Assembly: GCA_965202745.1 (NCBI GenBank)
Contig: CBDBCB010000022.1
Span: 434,001-498,000, forward strand
DNA from: JACKII01 sp965202745
GTDB lineage: Bacteria > Pseudomonadota > Alphaproteobacteria > Bin95
Direction: 5' to 3'
Length of the DNA: 64,000 nt
Positions 1 to 9,509 of this stretch are shown here, piece by piece. The notes under the pieces were generated by a model. It had not been told where the DNA came from, searched no databases, and saw only the letters and a list, made by a program, of their open reading frames with translations. Numbering within the stretch: the stretch's first letter is position 1; each line of letters begins with the position of its first letter. The position numbers and the translations under genes were made by a program.

Positions 1-1550
1 CTCGGCGAATGGCGAACCAGCAATGATGCCTGCAGAGCGACCGCCAAACGCTCGGTCACGACGCGGGCGCGGGTTTCGAAATCCTCTTGGTCTGTCAACT
101 CGTCCCGGATATCCGCGACAGCCCGATCCAGCAGCGCGTTCCCGCCTTTGGCCGCCTCCAACTCCGCCAGCACCGCAGGCACCGCTGCCTCCTCCCGCTG
201 CATCGCACGCTGCACGTCCAGGCAGATCACATTGCCGGAGCCTTCCCAGACGCCATTCAACGGCGCTTCCCGGTAGAGCCGCGGCAGGCCGCTTTCCTCC
301 ACGTATCCCGCACCGCCAAGGCATTCCAGCGACTCGCCCACGTGAGGCGGCGCGCGTTTGCAGACCCAGTACTTGCCAATAGCCGTCCCGATGCGGGCGA
401 GCGCCGCCGCCATCGGATCACTGTCCGCCTCGTCGATCGCCCGGCCAAGCCGCAGGCCATAAGCCATCGCCGCTTCGGCTTCGATGGCCAGATCCGCCAG
501 CACGTTCCGCATCAGCGGCTGGTCCACCAGCTTGCGCTGAAAGGCGGAGCGGTGGCGCACATGGTGCAGTGCCAGCCGCAGCCCCTGACGCATCATACCC
601 GCGCTGGAAGTGGTGCAGTAGAAACGGTTGTGCTGGACCATGTCGATGATAGTGCGCACGCCCCGGCCTTCGTCGCCCAGCATCACGCCATCAGCGTCGA
701 TGAACTCCAATTCTGAGGAGGCGTTGGACTTGTTGCCGAGCTTGTCTTTCAGCCGTTGCAGATAGATGCCGTTGCGGGTGCCGTCCGGCCGCCAGCGCGG
801 CACCAGAAAGCACGAGAGGCCGCCAGCGGAATAGGCCAGCACCAGGAAGGCATCGCACATGGGGGCGGAGGAAAAGAACTTGTGGCCGTTAAGCGAATAC
901 GCCTGGCCGATGCCCTCTGCGATGCCAGCCGGCTCCGCGCGGGTAGAGTTCGCCCTTACGTCGGAACCGCCCTGCTTCTCCGTCATGAACATGCCGATCA
1001 TGACGCCGTGCTTCTGGTCCGCCGGAATGTCCCGCGGGTCATAGGTGGTGGACAGCAGCCGCGGCAACCACTCGTCAGCCACATCAGGGGTTGAGTTCAG
1101 AGAGGGAATGGCGGAATAGCCCATCGCTATCGGGCACATCACGCCGCCTTCGACCTGCTGGTACATGTACTGAAGCGCGCCATGGGCCACATGCGCGCCC
1201 GGCCCCGCATGGTTCCACGCAAAGCTGTGCACCTCATGGCTGACCGCAGCGTCCATCAGGGTGTGATAGGCCGGATGGAACTCCACCTGATCGACACGCA
1301 TGCCGTAGCGGTCGAAGGTCTTCAGTTCCGGCTCATGTTTGTTCGCCAGTTCCGACTGATAGACCATATCGGCTTGGCCCATGTGCCTGCCGAACGTCGA
1401 AAGGTGATCGGCTGCCCAACCAGCGCCCTGCTGCGCTACGGCTTCCTGCAAGGCCACATCCTCGCCCCAAAGGTCCTGGTCGCCCAGGTGCGGCGGCATG
1501 TTCAGCACTTCATGTGTCGGCAGTGATGCCTGGGGCTTTAACGGCGGCAT
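1..1550 (-). CDS. AidB-like acyl-CoA dehydrogenase (C-terminus outside window)
   Basis: Flavin-dependent acyl-CoA dehydrogenase of the AidB / isovaleryl-CoA dehydrogenase-like branch. Reading the minus strand gives about 516 residues without a stop, beginning MPPLKPQASLPTHEVLN, a typical AidB N-terminus. The middle carries the acyl-CoA dehydrogenase signature MTEKQGGSDVR, and the C-terminal part carries ECLGGAGYVEESGLPRLYRE followed by NGVWEGSGN. E. coli AidB has 541 residues, so only a short C-terminal piece is missing. The gene follows the sulfatase gene by 13 bases on the same strand and may be cotranscribed with it. AidB proteins are tied to alkylation damage in E. coli, but the substrate here cannot be read from sequence. 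Confidence 0.85.
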   Translation of the reverse strand, partial: MPPLKPQASLPTHEVLNMPPHLGDQDLWGEDVALQEAVAQQGAGWAADHLSTFGRHMGQADMVYQSELANKHEPELKTFDRYGMRVDQVEFHPAYHTLMDAAVSHEVHSFAWNHAGPGAHVAHGALQYMYQQVEGGVMCPIAMGYSAIPSLNSTPDVADEWLPRLLSTTYDPRDIPADQKHGVMIGMFMTEKQGGSDVRANSTRAEPAGIAEGIGQAYSLNGHKFFSSAPMCDAFLVLAYSAGGLSCFLVPRWRPDGTRNGIYLQRLKDKLGNKSNASSELEFIDADGVMLGDEGRGVRTIIDMVQHNRFYCTTSSAGMMRQGLRLALHHVRHRSAFQRKLVDQPLMRNVLADLAIEAEAAMAYGLRLGRAIDEADSDPMAAALARIGTAIGKYWVCKRAPPHVGESLECLGGAGYVEESGLPRLYREAPLNGVWEGSGNVICLDVQRAMQREEAAVPAVLAELEAAKGGNALLDRAVADIRDELTDQEDFETRARVVTERLAVALQASLLVRHSP

Positions 1551-1563
1551 GAGTATCTCCCCC

Positions 1564-3129
1564 TCAAGCCCGCCGCTGGGCGCGGGGGCTTTCGTCCATG
1601 GTATCGGCCAGAAGGTGGTTCAGGCGCAGCGATAGCTCAGCCTTCACAGCCGCATGGGCCGGGTCATCCCAAAGGTTCTTGGTTTCGCGCGGGTCGGCTT
1701 TCAGGTCGTAGAGTTCGCCCCACGGCTCGTTCTTATAGATCGTGAAACGGTATCCGTCGGTTACAACGCTCTTCACCCGGCTGGGCGTGTCGAAGCCCAT
1801 GCGCGGGCCGCCGTCATTGTATTCGATGAAAATATCATCGCGATGGCGCTCGCTCTCCCCCTTGATCACCGGCAGGAAGCTCTCTGCCTGCATGCCGTAA
1901 TAGGGCTTCACGCCCGCCCGCTCCAAGATCGTTGCGGGCACATCAATCGTCGCCGCCAGCGCATCGATCTCCCGCCCTGTCCGGTCGGCGGGATCGCTCC
2001 AGATCATTGGCACACTCGTGATGGAGCGGAAGGGCAACGCCCCCTTCAGCAGCATGTTGAAGTCGCCCAGATAGTCACCGTGATCGGAGTTGAAGCAGAT
2101 CACCGTGTTCTCATAGAGCCCGGCCTCCTTCAGCGCCGCCACGATCTCCCCCACGGCATCGTCAACCATCGCCAGCATCCCGGCGGTCATGGCCATGGCT
2201 TCTTTCAGTTGCTGCTCCGTCACCATGCGGGCGGTCTGGGCTGACATCTGCGGCGCGCCGCTTTCCCAATCGGCATGGACATGGCGCATGGCGGGCGTGG
2301 GGTTCTGGTGCGCTTCGTAAGGAAGGTCCACCGTGAATTGGTCCGGACTGTACATATCCCAATACTTGCCCGGCGGATTGAACGGATGATGCGGGTCCGG
2401 GAACGAGACGAAGGCGAAGAACGGCTGGTCGTTGCCCTCGCGGCCCTTCAGATACTCGACCGTGCGCTCCTTGACGAAGGCAGTCGGATAAAGTTCCTCC
2501 GGGATCGGCGTGCGGTAGGCCTGCGGGCAGGTGTAGTTGTGCGGCAGCTCGTTGGCCTTGTCGTGCAGGGCTTCCCAGTTCGGCGCGCGCTGCTTGAACC
2601 ACTGCCGGTAATGGCCGCCGCACTTGTCACCATGCTCCGTCACCATGTCCACATATTGCCAGCCATAGTAGGGCGTCTCGAACTGGTACCACTCGTCCGA
2701 GTCGTAGTTGCCCGGTTCCTCCTGAGCGTAGTTGCCGGGCTCCTCCTTCAGCGCTTCGGCAATCGGGCCAACGTCGGGACTGTCCTTCATCAGCGGCGTG
2801 TGATTGGTCATGGGTGCCAGGTGGCTCTTGCCCATGGCCGCGGTGTGGTAGCCGCTGGCCGCCAGCACATCCACGAACGTGTTCGCCCGCGCCGACAGCA
2901 GACAGCCATTGTAGCGTAGGCCGTGGGTGCTCGGGTAACGCCCGGTCATGAAGGTCGCCCGGTTCGGCATGCAGACCGGGCTGGTGGCGTGAAAGTTGGT
3001 GAAGCGGGTGCCCTGGGCGGCAATGGCGTCGATATTCGGAGTCTTCAACACCGGATGCCCGGCACAGCCCAGCCAATCCGCCCGCTGCTGGTCGGTCATG
3101 ATGTAGAGAAAGTTCGGGCGTTTGGTCAT
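1564..3129 (-). CDS. Sulfatase (alkaline phosphatase superfamily)
   Basis: Predicted sulfate-ester hydrolase of 521 residues, a usual length. The formylglycine signature C-x-P-x-R is present as CMPNR with Cys53, the residue that the maturation enzyme oxidises to formylglycine. The N-terminal metal-binding motif MTDQQRADWLG and the later NSDHGDYLGD motif (about residue 350) supply the usual Asp and His metal ligands. No signal peptide is visible, so it is probably cytoplasmic. It lies 13 bases upstream of the AidB-like gene on the same strand. The substrate (choline sulfate, aryl sulfate or a sulfated sugar) is not decidable from sequence. Confidence 0.9.
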   Translation of the reverse strand: MTKRPNFLYIMTDQQRADWLGCAGHPVLKTPNIDAIAAQGTRFTNFHATSPVCMPNRATFMTGRYPSTHGLRYNGCLLSARANTFVDVLAASGYHTAAMGKSHLAPMTNHTPLMKDSPDVGPIAEALKEEPGNYAQEEPGNYDSDEWYQFETPYYGWQYVDMVTEHGDKCGGHYRQWFKQRAPNWEALHDKANELPHNYTCPQAYRTPIPEELYPTAFVKERTVEYLKGREGNDQPFFAFVSFPDPHHPFNPPGKYWDMYSPDQFTVDLPYEAHQNPTPAMRHVHADWESGAPQMSAQTARMVTEQQLKEAMAMTAGMLAMVDDAVGEIVAALKEAGLYENTVICFNSDHGDYLGDFNMLLKGALPFRSITSVPMIWSDPADRTGREIDALAATIDVPATILERAGVKPYYGMQAESFLPVIKGESERHRDDIFIEYNDGGPRMGFDTPSRVKSVVTDGYRFTIYKNEPWGELYDLKADPRETKNLWDDPAHAAVKAELSLRLNHLLADTMDESPRAQRRA

Positions 3130-3264
3130 GGCGTCGGCGTCCCTGGATCGTGCTTGGCATTGGTTGGCGGAGACTATGCCATTTCCCGCCCCTGGTTCGC
3201 CAGATTGAGGATGCTATAAAGGGTCTCACGCTCAAATTAATGCCGCGATGAAGGAACCGCCCCT

Positions 3265-3963
3265 ATGATCGACGCCTATTACTGGCCCACGCCGAACGGC
3301 TGGAAGCTCTCCATCGCGCTGGAAGAGATGGACCTGGACTACAACGTCATCCCGATCAACATCGGCAAGGGCGAGCAGTTCGGCGAAGATTTCCTGAAAG
3401 TCAGCCCCAACAACCGCATCCCGGCCATTGTCGACCACGACCCGCCCGGCGGCGGCGAGCCGATCAGCGTGTTTGAGACAGGAGCGATCCTGCTCTATCT
3501 CGCGAACAAGACCGGCATGTTCTACCCGGAAGACCTGCGCAAGCGTACCCAGATCAATGAATGGCTGATGTGGCAGATCGGCGGCCTCGGCCCGATGATC
3601 GGCCAGAGCGGCCATTTCCGCCTCTACCATGAAGAGAAAATCCCTTACGCTATCGACCGCTACTATTCCGAGATGCTGCGCCTCTACGGCGTGCTCGACC
3701 GGCAGTTGGAAGGCCAGGAATATATCTGCGGCGAGTACTCAATTGCCGACACGGCCTGCTGGCCCTGGGTCATCACCTACAAGCGCCAGGAAGTGGATTT
3801 GCAGGGCCAGTTCCCGAACGTCTACCGCTGGTACAAGCTCTGCCAGAGCCGCCCCGCGGTGCGCCGCGGCTATGAGGTGGGCAAGGAACACGGCAAACCC
3901 GGCACCCGCTGGACCGACGAAACCCGCAAAAACATGATGCCTCAGAACCAGGTGAAATCTTAA
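3265..3963 (+). CDS. Glutathione S-transferase family protein
   Basis: Cytosolic GST of 232 residues. The N-terminal thioredoxin-fold half contains the cis-proline motif NNRIPAIVD (about residues 50-58) and the glutathione-binding FETGAILLYLA segment. The C-terminal half is the all-helical GST domain with GEYSIADTACWPWV, matching the conserved N-capping/hydrophobic-staple region. The overall pattern resembles the YfcG/Ure2p-like (nu) class. It is transcribed away from the sulfatase gene and is followed by a palindromic repeat before the VOC gene. The substrate is unknown. Confidence 0.9.
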   Translation: MIDAYYWPTPNGWKLSIALEEMDLDYNVIPINIGKGEQFGEDFLKVSPNNRIPAIVDHDPPGGGEPISVFETGAILLYLANKTGMFYPEDLRKRTQINEWLMWQIGGLGPMIGQSGHFRLYHEEKIPYAIDRYYSEMLRLYGVLDRQLEGQEYICGEYSIADTACWPWVITYKRQEVDLQGQFPNVYRWYKLCQSRPAVRRGYEVGKEHGKPGTRWTDETRKNMMPQNQVKS

Positions 3964-3980
3964 TTGCTTCTATCCAGCCT

Positions 3981-4083
3981 CTTCACCCTGAGCCGACGCG
4001 TCAGCGGCGAGTCGAAGGGTCTTTTCTCCCAAACCACCTTTCGACTCGCCCCGGCAAAATACCGGGGCGGCTCAAGATGAAGG
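3981..4083. repeat. Intergenic palindromic repeat (family A, copy 1)
   Basis: About 100 bases with two nested inverted repeats. The outer arms are CTTCACCCTGAGCCG and CGGCTCAAGATGAAG, and the inner arms contain GCGAGTCGAAGGGT and ACCTTTCGACTCGC. The same architecture recurs near 57.0 kb and, with a different body, near 4.65 kb. It sits between convergently spaced gene ends and could fold into a long hairpin in RNA. Confidence 0.75.
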
Positions 4084-4107
4084 GTTCCTTCAGCGAGATC
4101 ACATCCA

Positions 4108-4602
4108 ATGTCCATCGAAGTTAACGGCATAGCCCACGTCATTCTGACGGTCAACCAGTTCGAAAAAGCCCGCGAATTTTACTGTGAACTGATGCCCTTC
4201 CTCGGCCTGCAAAAGGTCTATGACGGCAATAATTTCGTCTACCACGTCGGCGGACGCACCGCGATTGGCATCCAGCGCTGCGAGCCGGAGCATAAAGGCG
4301 AGAAGTTCGTGCCCAACCGGGTTGGCCTGCATCACCTCTGCCTGCGCGCCCGCTCGGCCGAAGACGTGGACAAGATCGCAGACAAGCTAAAAGAGATGGC
4401 CGCGCATATCGACCGCGGCCCGATGGAAGGCGATTTTGCGCCCGGCTACTACTACATCGTGTTCGAAGACCCGGACGGCATCCGTCTGGAAGTGAACTAT
4501 GTGCCCGGCAAGGGACTGCTGGCCGGCAAGGACGGCCCGCTTAGCCCCAGCAACGACCCCAATTGGGACCAAAACCCGCCGGACCGCGCCGGGTGTTGCT
4601 AG
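4108..4602 (+). CDS. VOC family (glyoxalase/dioxygenase fold) protein
   Basis: Vicinal-oxygen-chelate protein of 164 residues built from two beta-alpha-beta-beta-beta modules. The first module starts with HVILTVNQFEKAREFYCE, and the second has GLHHLCLRARSAEDVDKI and ends with FEDPDGIRLEVNYVPG. The His and Glu residues in these strands are the usual metal ligands of the family. It is flanked by palindromic repeats on both sides. The family covers glyoxalase I, extradiol dioxygenases and resistance proteins, so the reaction cannot be named. The stop codon is TAG, showing that TAG functions as a stop in this genome. Confidence 0.85.
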   Translation: MSIEVNGIAHVILTVNQFEKAREFYCELMPFLGLQKVYDGNNFVYHVGGRTAIGIQRCEPEHKGEKFVPNRVGLHHLCLRARSAEDVDKIADKLKEMAAHIDRGPMEGDFAPGYYYIVFEDPDGIRLEVNYVPGKGLLAGKDGPLSPSNDPNWDQNPPDRAGCC

Positions 4603-4609
4603 AGACCAT

Positions 4610-4703
4610 CTCATCCTGAGTAGCCGCAACGTGGCGTATCGAAGGGCTACTAACGATCGGTGCTCGCCCTTCGATACGCCACGTTGCGGCTACTCAGGAT
4701 GAG
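4610..4703. repeat. Near-perfect long palindrome (family A variant)
   Basis: The arms are about 41 bases and almost perfectly complementary. The outer part reads CTCATCCTGAGTAGCCGC and returns as GCGGCTACTCAGGATGAG, and the inner part is CGTATCGAAGGGC/GCCCTTCGATACG around a loop of roughly a dozen bases. Such Y-shaped palindromes are common intergenic repeats in Alphaproteobacteria. Its position just after the VOC stop codon would let it act as a transcript-end hairpin. Confidence 0.85.
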
Positions 4704-4753
4704 ATTTTTAGGGTAGGTTTCGCTAGAAACACCAATCACGTCGAGCCAACGCC

Positions 4754-6478
4754 ATGAACGCGCCCACGCCAACCGCTGATCTATCCGCCCGCAACGGCCT
4801 CTCCCATGTCATCGGCGACACGGGGCCAGAGCTCTGGCGGGAGACCATTCCTGCGGTATTCAAACGCACTGCCAGCAAATTCCCAAACCAAGACGCCGCC
4901 GTCTTCGTCGAGCAGGACGTGTGCTTCACCTGGGCAGAACTGGACTGGGAGGTCGATGCGCTGGCGGCTGGCTTGCTTAAGCTGGGTCTGGAAAAGGGCG
5001 ACCGCCTGGGCATCTGGGTGCCCAACCGCTACGAGTGGCTGCTGACCCAGTTCGCCACCGCCCGCGTCGGCATTATTCTGGTAACCATCAATCCCGCCTA
5101 CGGGCTCTCCGAAATCGAGTACGCGCTGAACAAGGTCAACTGCAAGGCGCTGGTAACTGCCGCCAGCTTCAAAACCAGCGACTATATCGGCATGCTCCAA
5201 GAGTTGGCACCGGAGCTCAACCACTGCTTGCCAGGCGGCCTGCACGCCGCGAAAGTGCCGGACCTGCGCATCATTATCCGGGTCGGCGACGAGAGCACGC
5301 CCGGCATGTACAATTTCGACAATGTGGTCGACACAGGCCGGGATACACCGTCCTCCACCCTCAACGCGATCTCTGCAACACTGGACGCTGATGATGCAAT
5401 CAACGTGCAGTTCACCTCCGGCACCACCGGCGCGCCGAAGGGGGCGACGCTCAGCCATATCAACGTCATGAACAATGGCCGTTTCGTCGTGGCTGCCCAG
5501 AATTTCACTAAAGACGACCGGCTTTGCATTCCCGTGCCGCTCTACCACTGCTTCGGCATGGTGATGGGTGTGATGGGCTGCACGGCAACCGGCGCCTGCA
5601 TGGTGTTCGCCTCCGAAGGTTTCGACCCGGACCTGTGCCTGCGCGCGATGGCAGCCGAGAAATGCACCGCCGTCTATGGCGTGCCGACCATGTTTGTCGG
5701 CATGTTGGGCCATCCGGACCTGGCGGGCTTCGACCTGTCGGCCATGCGCACCGGCATCATGGCGGGCGCGCCCTGCCCCATCGAAGTGATGAAGCGCAGC
5801 GTGGCGGAAATGAACCTGCACGACATCACCATCGCCTACGGCATGACCGAAACCAGCCCGGTTTCCTTCCAGACCGCCATCGGCGACCCGATCGAGCGCC
5901 AGGTCTCCACCGTCGGCCGTGTGCATCCCCATGTGGAATGCAAGATCGTGGACGAAGACGGCAACACCGTTGCCCCCGGCATGCAAGGCGAGCTTTGCAC
6001 CCGTGGCTATTCCGTCATGAAAGGCTATTGGGAAGACCCGGAGCGAACCGCAGAAAGCATCGACGCCGACGGCTGGATGCACTCCGGTGATCTGGCTGTG
6101 ATCGATGCGGAGGGCTATGGCAACATCACCGGGCGGGTGAAGGACATGATCATCCGCGGCGGCGAGAACGCCTACCCGGCAGAGATCGAAAGCTTCCTCT
6201 ACCGCCATCCGGCCGTGAAGGAAGTGCAGGTCTTCGGCGTACCAGACCAGCGTTTCGGCGAGCAGATTGCCGCCTGGATTGTGCTAAAAGAAGGCGAAAG
6301 CGCCACGGAAGAGGACATCAAAGCCTTCTGCAAAGGCCAGATCGCCCACTACAAAGTGCCCTATTACGTGCGCTTCAAACGCGAATTGCCCATGACCGTC
6401 ACCGGTAAGCCGCAGAAGTTCATCATGCGTGACGCCATGATTGAGGAGCTGGGCCTGGTCGTCGACAAAACGGCCTGA
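4754..6478 (+). CDS. AMP-binding acyl-CoA synthetase
   Basis: ATP-dependent acyl-CoA ligase of 574 residues, forming acyl-CoA from a fatty acid through an acyl-adenylate. The phosphate-binding motif FTSGTTGAPKG lies near residue 220 and the adenine-binding YGMTETSPVS near residue 360. The hinge region reads GYGNITGRVKDMIIRGGENAYP, and the catalytic lysine region near the end is LPMTVTGKPQK. The arrangement resembles medium/long-chain enzymes of the AcsF2/FadD-like group. The ATG at the given start follows a palindromic repeat. Chain-length preference is not evident. Confidence 0.9.
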   Translation: MNAPTPTADLSARNGLSHVIGDTGPELWRETIPAVFKRTASKFPNQDAAVFVEQDVCFTWAELDWEVDALAAGLLKLGLEKGDRLGIWVPNRYEWLLTQFATARVGIILVTINPAYGLSEIEYALNKVNCKALVTAASFKTSDYIGMLQELAPELNHCLPGGLHAAKVPDLRIIIRVGDESTPGMYNFDNVVDTGRDTPSSTLNAISATLDADDAINVQFTSGTTGAPKGATLSHINVMNNGRFVVAAQNFTKDDRLCIPVPLYHCFGMVMGVMGCTATGACMVFASEGFDPDLCLRAMAAEKCTAVYGVPTMFVGMLGHPDLAGFDLSAMRTGIMAGAPCPIEVMKRSVAEMNLHDITIAYGMTETSPVSFQTAIGDPIERQVSTVGRVHPHVECKIVDEDGNTVAPGMQGELCTRGYSVMKGYWEDPERTAESIDADGWMHSGDLAVIDAEGYGNITGRVKDMIIRGGENAYPAEIESFLYRHPAVKEVQVFGVPDQRFGEQIAAWIVLKEGESATEEDIKAFCKGQIAHYKVPYYVRFKRELPMTVTGKPQKFIMRDAMIEELGLVVDKTA

Positions 6479-6647
6479 CCACCCCCGAATCCCAACCTCC
6501 CGCCGACCTGCCATCACATTTTCATTGCATATCCGCGGCAGACGGGCGCACCATATTTTGACCAGCGCACTTCTGAGCGCCCGTCGTTTGAGTCAGGGCT
6601 CTGAAAGTTCGGCGCCGGCAACGCAACAGAACCGGGAGCCCGCGCTT

Positions 6648-8696
6648 ATGCCAAACGATCTCGCTCAAGGAACCCCTGCTGGCGCTAGAGGCCCGCGCTG
6701 CGCCGCGCTGGTCGGAGCCTATTTGTCGGGCAAGACCTCTCTCATGGAGAGCCTTCTGCACGCGGCCGGTGCGATTACCCGCAAAGGCTCGATAAAAGAC
6801 GGCAACACGGTTGGCGACGCCAGCGCCGAAGCACGCGCCCGCTCTATGAGCACAGAAGTTTCTGCCGCGGAATGCGAATATCTGGGGGACCTATGGACCT
6901 TTCTTGACTGCCCCGGCTCCATTGAACTCTCCCAGGATGCAAAGGCTGCCTGCATGGTGGCCGACATTGCCGTGGTCGTCTGCGAACCGCAGCCCGAGCG
7001 CGCGCTCACCATTGCGCCGCTGCTGCATTTCCTGGACGAACACAGCGTCCCGCACATGCTGTTCATCAACAAGATGGACACAACCGAGATGCGAGTGCGC
7101 GACGTGCTGCAAGCCTACCAGGCCGTATCCGCCCGTCCGCTCGTGCTGCGCCAGGTGCCCATCCGCGAAGGCGAGAACGTCACCGGCTATGTGGACCTGA
7201 TCAGCGAACGCGCCTACCGCTACCAGGAGGGACAGGCCTCCGAGCTCATCACCATTCCGGACGAGTTCCTGGACCGCAAGGAAGAGTCCCGCCAGGATAT
7301 GCTGGAGGCATTGGCGGACTTCGACGACACTCTACTGGAGCAGTTGCTGGAAGACACGATCCCGCCAAAAGAAGAAATATACGGCCACTTGCAAACCGAC
7401 ATCGGCCAGGATCTGGTTGTGCCCGTCATGATTGGCGCGGGTGAAAAGGACCACGGCGTCCGCCGCCTGCTGAAGGCACTGCGCCACGACACGCCCGGCC
7501 CGGCGCTGGCCGCCGAACGGCGCGGCCTTGATCCAAACGGCGGAGCCGCCGTGCAATTGTTTAAGACCGTGTACGCCGGCCATACCGGCAAACTCTCTCT
7601 GGGGCGGGTGTTGACCGGCGAAATTAAGGAAGGCGATACGCTCAACGGCGAAAAACTCGGCACGCTCCTCTCCATGCAAGGCAACGCAACCGCCAAACGC
7701 AGCGTCGCTGCTGCAGGCCAGGTCATCGCTATCGGCAGGGTGGAGAGCTTGAAGGCCGGCGAAATGCTCAACGGCAGTGGCAAGCCGGTGATGGCGGCAG
7801 ACTGGCCAGCCTCGCCGCCCGCCACCTATGGCGTCGCCCTGCACGCCGAAAACCGCCAGGACGAAGTCAAACTCTCCGGCGCGCTGCAAAAGCTGCGGGA
7901 GGAAGACAGCTCGCTTCAGGTCGCCCAAGACCCCGAATTGAACCAACTCGCCCTGCGCGGTCAGGGCGAGCAGCACGTGGCCATTGCGCTCGACCGGCTG
8001 AAGAACCGCTTCGGCGTCGCCGTAACCACGGCACCCATCGGAACGCCTTACCGTGAGACCATCCAGGCAGCAACAGATCAACATTCACGCTTCAAACGCC
8101 AGTCGGGCGGGCACGGGCAATTCGGTGACGTCCAGATTTTCGTTCAGCCGCTCGACCGAGGCGAAGGCTTGCAGTTTGTCGACAAAGTGGTCGGCGGCGC
8201 GGTTCCCCGCCAGTATATCCCAGCCGTGGAAAACGGCGTGCGCGAGGGCTTGCTGCAAGGCCCCCTCGGCTTTCCTGTTGTCGACCTGCAAGTCACGCTA
8301 ACCGACGGCAAGCACCACGCGGTCGACAGTTCGGAACAGGCCTTCAAGACCGCGGGACGCATGGCAATCCAGGAAGCGCTGCCCAACTGCAAGCCTGTCC
8401 TGCTGGAGCCCATCGTGCACATCACCGTCTACACACCCGACAGTGCTACTGCGTCGGTTCAACGCTTGCTCTCCGGCAGACGCGGCCAGATTTTGGGCTA
8501 TGATGCCCGCGAAGGCTGGTCCGGCTGGGATCAGGTAGAGGCACACATGCCCCAGGCGGAAATCCGGGACATGATCGTCGAACTGCGCTCGCTCACCATG
8601 GGTGTCGGCAGCTTCGAATGGCGCTTCGATCACCTGCAGGAGCTTTCCGGCCGAATCGCAGACGACATCGTCAAAATACGCGCCGAGCAGGCGTAG
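6648..8696 (+). CDS. Elongation factor G-like GTPase (EF-G paralogue)
   Basis: Translational GTPase of 682 residues with EF-G domain order. G1 is GAYLSGKTS, G3 is DCPGSIEL and G4 is NKMD. Domain IV follows, with SGGHGQFGDVQI in its start region, and domain V ends at FEWRFDHLQELS. The open frame extends further upstream into the acyl-CoA synthetase gene, but the ATG used here begins MPNDLAQGTP just before the G1 strand and fits family length. Unlike canonical EF-G (DTPGH), the G3 motif has Ser where the catalytic His should be, and switch I is diverged. This marks it as a specialised paralogue rather than the main FusA. Its function is unknown. Confidence 0.85.
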   Translation: MPNDLAQGTPAGARGPRCAALVGAYLSGKTSLMESLLHAAGAITRKGSIKDGNTVGDASAEARARSMSTEVSAAECEYLGDLWTFLDCPGSIELSQDAKAACMVADIAVVVCEPQPERALTIAPLLHFLDEHSVPHMLFINKMDTTEMRVRDVLQAYQAVSARPLVLRQVPIREGENVTGYVDLISERAYRYQEGQASELITIPDEFLDRKEESRQDMLEALADFDDTLLEQLLEDTIPPKEEIYGHLQTDIGQDLVVPVMIGAGEKDHGVRRLLKALRHDTPGPALAAERRGLDPNGGAAVQLFKTVYAGHTGKLSLGRVLTGEIKEGDTLNGEKLGTLLSMQGNATAKRSVAAAGQVIAIGRVESLKAGEMLNGSGKPVMAADWPASPPATYGVALHAENRQDEVKLSGALQKLREEDSSLQVAQDPELNQLALRGQGEQHVAIALDRLKNRFGVAVTTAPIGTPYRETIQAATDQHSRFKRQSGGHGQFGDVQIFVQPLDRGEGLQFVDKVVGGAVPRQYIPAVENGVREGLLQGPLGFPVVDLQVTLTDGKHHAVDSSEQAFKTAGRMAIQEALPNCKPVLLEPIVHITVYTPDSATASVQRLLSGRRGQILGYDAREGWSGWDQVEAHMPQAEIRDMIVELRSLTMGVGSFEWRFDHLQELSGRIADDIVKIRAEQA

Positions 8697-8711
8697 AGGA
8701 GACTGCCAGAG

Positions 8712-9494
8712 ATGACCCCCAATGAAATCCGCCAAGCGGCGAAATTTCTGAAAGACGCCGCCGCCGCCCGCAAGCGGGTGGGCAACCTGCCGGAAGGCCT
8801 GCGCCCCGCAACGGAGGCTGAAGGCGGCGCCATCTGGGCGCAGATCCTGAGCGAGAACAGCCAGCCTATCGTCGGCTGGAAAATCGGTGCGACCGCCGAT
8901 GCCGCGCAAAAAGCCATGGGCCTTTCGGGCCCGTTCGTCGGCTTCCTGACGGCGGACATGATCGACCAGAATAATGTCACCTATCAGTACAAGGACATGC
9001 TGGGCCCGATCGTGGAAAGCGAATACGCCTTCCGCATGAGCGCCGACCTGCCGCCCAAGGCAGAGCCCTACACCCGCGCCGAAGTGGAAGCCGCTGTCGG
9101 CTCGCTGATCATCGGCTTCGAGATCCCGGAGCGCCGCCTGGGTGACAATCACAGCCTCGGCGCGCTGGGCTCGCTGTCAGATCATGGCGGAACCGGCCGC
9201 TTTGTGATCGGGCACAATTTCACTGATTGGCAGGGCAAAGACTGCGCCAACACCGAAGTCGTACTGACCTTCTCCGGCGAAGAAAAAGGCCGGGGCAAGG
9301 GCGCAGCCATGATGGGCCATCCGCTGGAGGCGCTGACCTGGTTCGCCAACTTCCTGTCCTCCAAGGGCCTGACCCTGGAAAAAGGCCAGTTCGTCACCAC
9401 CGGCTCTGCGACCGGCGTGATCCAGTGCCCAAGCCCTTGTGTGGCTGAGGCGGATTTCGGCCCGCTCGGCAAGGTGACAGCGACGTTCGCCTAA
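8712..9494 (+). CDS. 2-keto-4-pentenoate hydratase-like protein (FAH/MhpD superfamily)
   Basis: 260-residue protein with the layout of 2-hydroxypenta-2,4-dienoate hydratases. It shows IVGWKIGATADAAQKAMG near residue 55, SEYAFRMSADLPP near residue 100 with a metal-binding Glu, and GQFVTTGSATGV near the C-terminus. Family members hydrate dienols in aromatic meta-cleavage pathways or act on related 2-oxo acids. It starts 15 bases after the EF-G-like gene on the same strand, so the two may share a transcript that ends at the terminator just downstream. Confidence 0.8.
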   Translation: MTPNEIRQAAKFLKDAAAARKRVGNLPEGLRPATEAEGGAIWAQILSENSQPIVGWKIGATADAAQKAMGLSGPFVGFLTADMIDQNNVTYQYKDMLGPIVESEYAFRMSADLPPKAEPYTRAEVEAAVGSLIIGFEIPERRLGDNHSLGALGSLSDHGGTGRFVIGHNFTDWQGKDCANTEVVLTFSGEEKGRGKGAAMMGHPLEALTWFANFLSSKGLTLEKGQFVTTGSATGVIQCPSPCVAEADFGPLGKVTATFA

Positions 9495-9509
9495 CCGAAC
9501 ATGACCCCT

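Noticed and set aside
4781..6208. 475-codon open frame antisense to the acyl-CoA synthetase gene
   Set aside because: It lies wholly opposite a gene with all family motifs, has no recognisable domain, and long antisense frames are common in GC-rich coding DNA.
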